Shown here one piece after another: positions 5,890-9,666 of a DNA stretch of 9,666 nt. The translations under genes were made by a program, and so were the position numbers. Source of the DNA: Akkermansiaceae bacterium (GTDB taxonomy: Bacteria; Verrucomicrobiota; Verrucomicrobiia; Verrucomicrobiales; Akkermansiaceae). Location: positions 1-9,666 of the forward strand of contig JAQGPE010000589.1 in NCBI GenBank assembly GCA_028293225.1, read 5' to 3'. The number at the start of each line of letters is the position of its first letter. Within the stretch, counting starts at the first letter, position 1. Under the pieces are notes generated by a model that worked only from the letters and a program-made list of their open reading frames with translations, had not been told where the DNA came from and ran no database searches.

Positions 5890-6615
5890 ATGATTGAGAT
5901 CGAAAACCTGACCAAGCAGTTCGGCCACAAAACGGCCGTCGATCATCTCTCGTTTTCGGTTCGAAAAGGCGAGGTGCTCGGATTCCTGGGGCCCAACGGC
6001 GCCGGCAAGTCCACCACCATGCGCATGATCACCGGCTTCCTCCCGCCCAGCGGCGGAGACGCCCGGATCTGCGGCCTTTCGATCCTGAGCAACCCGAGAG
6101 AGGCGAAGCAAAAAATCGGCTACCTGCCGGAATCCGCTCCGCTCTACAATGACATGACCGTCATTGGCTTCCTACGCTTCTGCGCCGGCATCCGCGGCCT
6201 GAACGGCAGCGCCCGGAAAGAAGCGGTGGAGCGCGCGATCGAGACCTGCTTCCTCCAGCGCGTGGCCCAGCAATCCATCGACACCCTCTCGAAGGGCTAT
6301 CGCCACCGCACCTGCCTCGCCCAGGCGCTCCTCCACGATCCGGAGGTGCTGATTCTCGACGAGCCCACCGACGGCCTCGACCCGAACCAGAAATACGAGG
6401 TCCGCCAGCTCATCAAGCGCCTCGGCGAAACCAAGGCCATCCTCTTCTCCACCCACATCCTGGAGGAAGTCGAGGCCGCCTGCACCCGCGCCCTGATCGT
6501 CGACCGCGGCCGCATCGTGGAAGACGGCACTCCGGCCGAGCTCGTCGCCCGGGGCAACGGCTCGCTCACCGAGCTGTTCCGCAAGGTCACCACCCTCGAC
6601 CGCGCCGCCGCCTGA
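5890..6615 (+). CDS. gldA: ABC-2 type transporter ATP-binding protein, GldA-like
   Basis: The 241-residue ATPase powers the membrane complex encoded by the next genes. It has Walker A GPNGAGKST (34-42), a Q-loop region IGYLPE (77-81) with glutamate in place of glutamine as is common in GldA/ABC-2 ATPases, signature LSKGYRHR (133-140), Walker B VLILDEPT (153-160), D-loop GLDP (162-165) and switch His189 in STH. All catalytic residues are present and the length is normal for a single nucleotide-binding domain. The permease starts 35 bp downstream. In Flavobacterium the GldA/F/G proteins are needed for gliding; outside Bacteroidetes the substrate is unknown, and a general ABC-2 exporter role is equally possible. 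Confidence 0.93.
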   Translation: MIEIENLTKQFGHKTAVDHLSFSVRKGEVLGFLGPNGAGKSTTMRMITGFLPPSGGDARICGLSILSNPREAKQKIGYLPESAPLYNDMTVIGFLRFCAGIRGLNGSARKEAVERAIETCFLQRVAQQSIDTLSKGYRHRTCLAQALLHDPEVLILDEPTDGLDPNQKYEVRQLIKRLGETKAILFSTHILEEVEAACTRALIVDRGRIVEDGTPAELVARGNGSLTELFRKVTTLDRAAA

Positions 6616-6650
6616 CCGGCCGGCCCATCCCAACACCCTCCTTTCTCCAG

Positions 6651-7385
6651 ATGAGAAATATCCTTACCATCTTCAAGCGCGAGTTCGTCAGTTACTTCAG
6701 CCGGCCGATCGCCTACGCCATCATCGTGGTGTTCATTCTCTTCGCAAAGGGCATGACCTTCACCTTTGGCAGCTTCATCGCCAGCGGCGACGCCAGCCTG
6801 AACTACTCGTTCTTTTCCTTCCATCCCTGGCTGTTCATGCTGCTCGCGCCCGCGCTCGGCATGGGCATGTGGGCCGACGAACAGCGCAATGGCACCATCG
6901 AACTGCTCGGCACCTTCCCGATTTCGCCCTGGAGCATCATCTTCGGCAAGTACCTCGCCGCCGTCAGCGTCTGGTTCATCACCCTGGTCCTGACCTTCCC
7001 GATCGTCATCGCCGTCAACTGGCTGGGCCATCCGGACAATGGCATCATCCTGTCCGGCTACATCGGCAGCTTCCTGACCTGCTGCACCTTCCTGGCCATC
7101 ACCATGTTCTTCTCCGCCTGCACCCGCGACCAGGTCGTCTGCCTGATCGTCTCCGTGCTGGTCTGCTTCGTCATGGTCATCTGCGGCTTCGACGGCTTCA
7201 CCCTCCAGGTCAGCCGCATCCTCGGCCGTGAAGCGGTGGAATCCATCGCCTCCATCGGCGTCATCGACCACTTCAGCGCCCTCACCAGCGGCGCCTTCCG
7301 TCTTCAGGACCTGGTCTGGTTCCTGAGCATCATCGGCGGTTCCCTGCTCGGAACCAGCGCCATCCTCACCGCCAAGCGCGCCTAA
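6651..7385 (+). CDS. gldF: ABC-2 type transporter permease, GldF-like
   Basis: The 244-residue protein has six predicted membrane helices (about 20-42, 55-74, 101-124, 137-156, 160-180, 219-240). Between helices 2 and 3 lies the cytoplasmic motif ADEQRNGTIELLGTFPIS (75-92), typical of ABC-2 and GldF permeases and probably the contact with the ATPase. The N-terminus (MRNILTIFKREFVSYFSRP) and the tail SGAFRLQDLVWFLSI (213-227) are also characteristic of this family. It should work with the upstream ATPase as a dimer in the inner membrane. The gene sits 35 bp after the ATPase and 20 bp before the GldG-like gene; its leader is pyrimidine-rich with no Shine-Dalgarno sequence. Confidence 0.92.
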   Translation: MRNILTIFKREFVSYFSRPIAYAIIVVFILFAKGMTFTFGSFIASGDASLNYSFFSFHPWLFMLLAPALGMGMWADEQRNGTIELLGTFPISPWSIIFGKYLAAVSVWFITLVLTFPIVIAVNWLGHPDNGIILSGYIGSFLTCCTFLAITMFFSACTRDQVVCLIVSVLVCFVMVICGFDGFTLQVSRILGREAVESIASIGVIDHFSALTSGAFRLQDLVWFLSIIGGSLLGTSAILTAKRA

Positions 7386-7405
7386 CCCCTTTCCCTGATC
7401 CAGTC

Positions 7406-9322
7406 ATGAGCAAGGAAACCAAATCCACCAGCCCGGTCACCCGGGCCGTGCTGGGCGTCACCGCCCTCGCCGTCATCGCGGTATCGGCCAATATTCTCAT
7501 CTCCTCCCTCGGCGTCGGCTACCGCAAGGCCGACTTCACCGAGAACAAGTCCCTGACCCTGTCCGACGGCACCAAGTCCATCCTCAAGGACATTGGCGCC
7601 CCGGTGGTGATCCGCTACTACGCTACCCGTAGCTCGAACTACATGCCGCAGCAGCTGAAAATCCACATGAAGCGTGTGGACGATCTCCTCCGCGGCTACG
7701 AGACCCTCTCCGGCGGCAAGATCCGGGTCGAAAACCTCGATCCCCAGCCCGACACCGATGCGGAGGACTCCGCCGAAATCGACGGCATCCGCGGCCAGCG
7801 CCTGCAGGACGAGAACCTCTACTTCGGCCTCGCCATCTCCTGCCTCGACCGCACCACCACCATTCCCTTCCTCGATCCCTCCCGGGAAACGATGCTGGAA
7901 TACGAGCTGTCCCGCGCCATCACCGATGTCTCCCGGCCCTCGAAGCCCATCATCGGCCTGATGTCCGCGCTGCCGATCCAGGGCTCCCCGGGAAATCCGA
8001 TGATGGGCCAGCAGGGCGCCCGGCCCTGGGTGATCTATCAGCAGCTCGCCCAGTCCTATGAAGTCAGGGACCTGACCATGACCCCGGAGAAGATCGACCC
8101 GTCGATCGACGTGCTGCTGGTCTTCCACCCGGCCGCCATCACGCCGGAGGCGGAGTTCGCGATCGACCAGTACGTCCTCCAGGGCGGCACCGTGATCGCT
8201 TGCGTCGATCCCTTTTCCATCGCGGCCCAGCAGACCGCCGGCGGTCGCAATCCCATGATGGGTGGCGGCGGCGTGCCCACGGCCTCCACCCTGCCGCATC
8301 TGCTGCCGGCCTGGGGCCTGGCCATGGATGCCAAGGTCGTCGGTGACCGTTCGCTCGGCACCCAGGTCAACGAAAGCGCCACCTCCATCGCGGTCCTGAC
8401 CCTGCCGAAGGACAACATGCCGCAGAAGGACGACGTCGTGACGAAGGACCTCACCAGCGTCACCTTCTTCCTGCCAGGCGGTATTACGAAGACCGACTCG
8501 AAAGGCCTGGAGGTGACCACCCTGATTCGATCCTCGGTTGATGCCGGCCTCGTCGATCCGCAGAAGGCCTCGCGCCTCGATCCCAGCATCGGCACCTCGC
8601 TGGCGAAAGCCGGTCACGCCTTCGACCTCGCCGTCCACCTGAAGGGCAGCTTCAAGACCGCCTTCCCTGAGGGGAATCCGGCCAAAAAGGACGAAGCCCA
8701 GAAGGATGGCGAAAACAAGGACGGGAAGAAGGACGACCACAAGCTGGACGCCCTCGCCACCGCGACCAAGCCCGGCAACGTCTTCGTCATCGGCGACGTC
8801 GATGCCTTCTTTGACAACTTCGCCTACCAGGTCATGAACTTCGGCGGCTCGCAGGTCGTCAGCGCGGTCAACGGCAACTCCTCGCTGCTCATGAACCTCG
8901 TCGACCAGGCGGCCTCCTCGCCCTACCTGATCGGCGCCCGCAGCCGCGCCGCGATCGCCCGTCCGTTCACGAAGATCAAGGAGCTCGAAGACAAGGCGGA
9001 AGCCAGCGTCGGCGAGAAGATCCAGAAGTTCGAAGACAAGGCCAAGGAAGCCCAGGAGCGGCTCGTCCAGCTCCAGGCCGAAAAGCCGAAGGACAAGAAG
9101 CTCTATCTTACGGATGAACAGGAGAGCCAGATCAAGCAGGTCCAGAAGGATCAGGTCGATGCCCGCAAGGCGGTCCGCGATCTCCAGAAGGATCTGAAAA
9201 AGGACAAGGACAAGATCTCCAACCGCATCACCCTGCTCTGCGTGGCCGGGGTCCCGGTCCTCGTCATCCTCTTCGGATTCGTCCTTTTCCTCAAGCGCCG
9301 CGTCTCCACCGGAGCCCGCTGA
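7406..9322 (+). CDS. gldG: GldG-like ABC transporter auxiliary protein
   Basis: The 638-residue protein has one N-terminal membrane helix (about 14-35) and one near the C-terminus (about 608-628) followed by the basic tail KRRVSTGAR. The large part between them is predicted to lie outside the cytoplasmic membrane. Residues about 45-410 match the GldG/ABC-transporter auxiliary family, with blocks such as NKSLTLSDGTKSIL (47-60), VVIRYYATRSS (67-77), LEYELSRAITDV (164-175), WVIYQQLAQSYEVRDL (208-223) and VLLVFHPAAITPEAEFAIDQY (starting at 236). A Lys/Asp-rich linker (425-447) and the segment FVIGDVDAFFDN (460-471) follow. Residues about 520-605 are charged and look like a coiled coil. It probably partners the permease; its exact role is not known. 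It is spaced 20 bp from the permease and 25 bp from the DUF4340 gene. Confidence 0.9.
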   Translation: MSKETKSTSPVTRAVLGVTALAVIAVSANILISSLGVGYRKADFTENKSLTLSDGTKSILKDIGAPVVIRYYATRSSNYMPQQLKIHMKRVDDLLRGYETLSGGKIRVENLDPQPDTDAEDSAEIDGIRGQRLQDENLYFGLAISCLDRTTTIPFLDPSRETMLEYELSRAITDVSRPSKPIIGLMSALPIQGSPGNPMMGQQGARPWVIYQQLAQSYEVRDLTMTPEKIDPSIDVLLVFHPAAITPEAEFAIDQYVLQGGTVIACVDPFSIAAQQTAGGRNPMMGGGGVPTASTLPHLLPAWGLAMDAKVVGDRSLGTQVNESATSIAVLTLPKDNMPQKDDVVTKDLTSVTFFLPGGITKTDSKGLEVTTLIRSSVDAGLVDPQKASRLDPSIGTSLAKAGHAFDLAVHLKGSFKTAFPEGNPAKKDEAQKDGENKDGKKDDHKLDALATATKPGNVFVIGDVDAFFDNFAYQVMNFGGSQVVSAVNGNSSLLMNLVDQAASSPYLIGARSRAAIARPFTKIKELEDKAEASVGEKIQKFEDKAKEAQERLVQLQAEKPKDKKLYLTDEQESQIKQVQKDQVDARKAVRDLQKDLKKDKDKISNRITLLCVAGVPVLVILFGFVLFLKRRVSTGAR

Positions 9323-9347
9323 AATCCATCACCAGCCACTTTAGAAT

Positions 9348-9666
9348 ATGAGCAGGAAACAAGTCGTCATCCTCTGGGTGATCGCAGTCATTCTCGCCGC
9401 TTCGGCCATCGTCGTTAAGACCCGTTCGGCCAAGGGCTTCGACAGCCACACCGCCCGCGCCCGCGGCCAGACCTTGTTCGCCGACTTCCCGGTGAAGGAA
9501 GTCGCCAGGGTGAAGATTACCTCCGGAAAAGAGACCGTCACCCTCGCCCGCAAGGGTGAGGACTGGGTGGTGGCGGATCGCGCCGACTACCCGGCCAACG
9601 TGGCGAATCTGAGCGAATTCCTCCGCCTCGTGGCCCAGGTGAAAGTGGTGGAAGGCGTCGAGTCCG
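9348..9666 (+). CDS. DUF4340 protein, N-terminal part (3' end outside window)
   Basis: The frame from ATG at 9348 stays open to the window end and gives 106 residues. It starts with a single membrane helix (VVILWVIAVILAASAIVV, 6-23), then shows the DUF4340 pattern: GQTLFADFPVKEVARVKI (40-57), VTLARKGEDWVVADRADYPA (64-83) and LRLVAQVKVVEG (92-103). Proteins of this family typically follow gldG-like genes and carry a membrane anchor plus repeated beta modules outside the membrane; the molecular role is unknown. It lies 25 bp after the GldG-like gene and is surely in the same operon. No Shine-Dalgarno sequence is present. Confidence 0.88.
   Translation, partial: MSRKQVVILWVIAVILAASAIVVKTRSAKGFDSHTARARGQTLFADFPVKEVARVKITSGKETVTLARKGEDWVVADRADYPANVANLSEFLRLVAQVKVVEGVES

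Noticed and set aside
7382..8740. 452-codon minus-strand frame opposite the GldG-like gene
   Set aside because: It is a Gly/Asp/His-rich shadow of the well-supported plus-strand gene.

Overview
The window looks like a chromosomal segment of a GC-rich Gram-negative-type bacterium, most probably a member of the Verrucomicrobiota (Luteolibacter/Haloferula-like). This is an inference. It rests on the style of the PyrH and RRF proteins, a secreted protein built of 32-residue 'DPxAAxxW' repeats of a kind I associate with that phylum, a GldA-GldF-GldG-DUF4340 gene set outside any obvious Bacteroidetes context, and several leaders without a Shine-Dalgarno sequence. No rRNA, tRNA, CRISPR array, insertion sequence or phage gene was seen.

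Layout. (1) Positions 1-904, minus strand: the N-terminal 301 residues of a PgpH/YqfF-type 7TM-HD phosphodiesterase, cut by the window edge just where the HD domain begins. (2) Positions 905-1137: divergent intergenic region with a possible promoter for pgpH and a GC-rich hairpin in the pyrH leader. (3) Positions 1138-2478, plus strand: pyrH (UMP kinase) and frr (ribosome recycling factor), 21 bp apart. A small zinc-ribbon protein follows at 2545-2820, its start codon lying inside an inverted repeat. (4) Positions 2821-2909: a composite hairpin terminator between converging genes. (5) Positions 2910-5618, minus strand: a secreted PI-specific phospholipase C with two C-terminal ricin-type lectin modules, and upstream of it a membrane-anchored or periplasmic protein of six 32-33-residue helical repeats. 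The 111 bp between them hold a homopurine mirror repeat and a G-quadruplex motif. (6) Positions 5619-5889: divergent intergenic region. (7) Positions 5890-9666, plus strand: a compact operon encoding an ABC-2 ATPase (GldA-like), a six-TM permease (GldF-like), a GldG-like auxiliary protein, and the start of a DUF4340 protein that runs off the window.

How the genes fit together. pyrH and frr serve pyrimidine nucleotide supply and ribosome recycling, a classic housekeeping pair. PgpH-family proteins turn over cyclic di-AMP. The Gld-type genes should encode one membrane complex: ATPase plus permease plus a large periplasm-facing partner (GldG) and a DUF4340 partner. The phospholipase and the repeat protein are accessory, exported proteins. 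I see no strong evidence of a wholly new system. The most unusual signals are the triplex/quadruplex-prone DNA before the phospholipase gene, the 7TM-HD protein without its usual large sensor domain, and the hairpin over the zinc-ribbon start codon.
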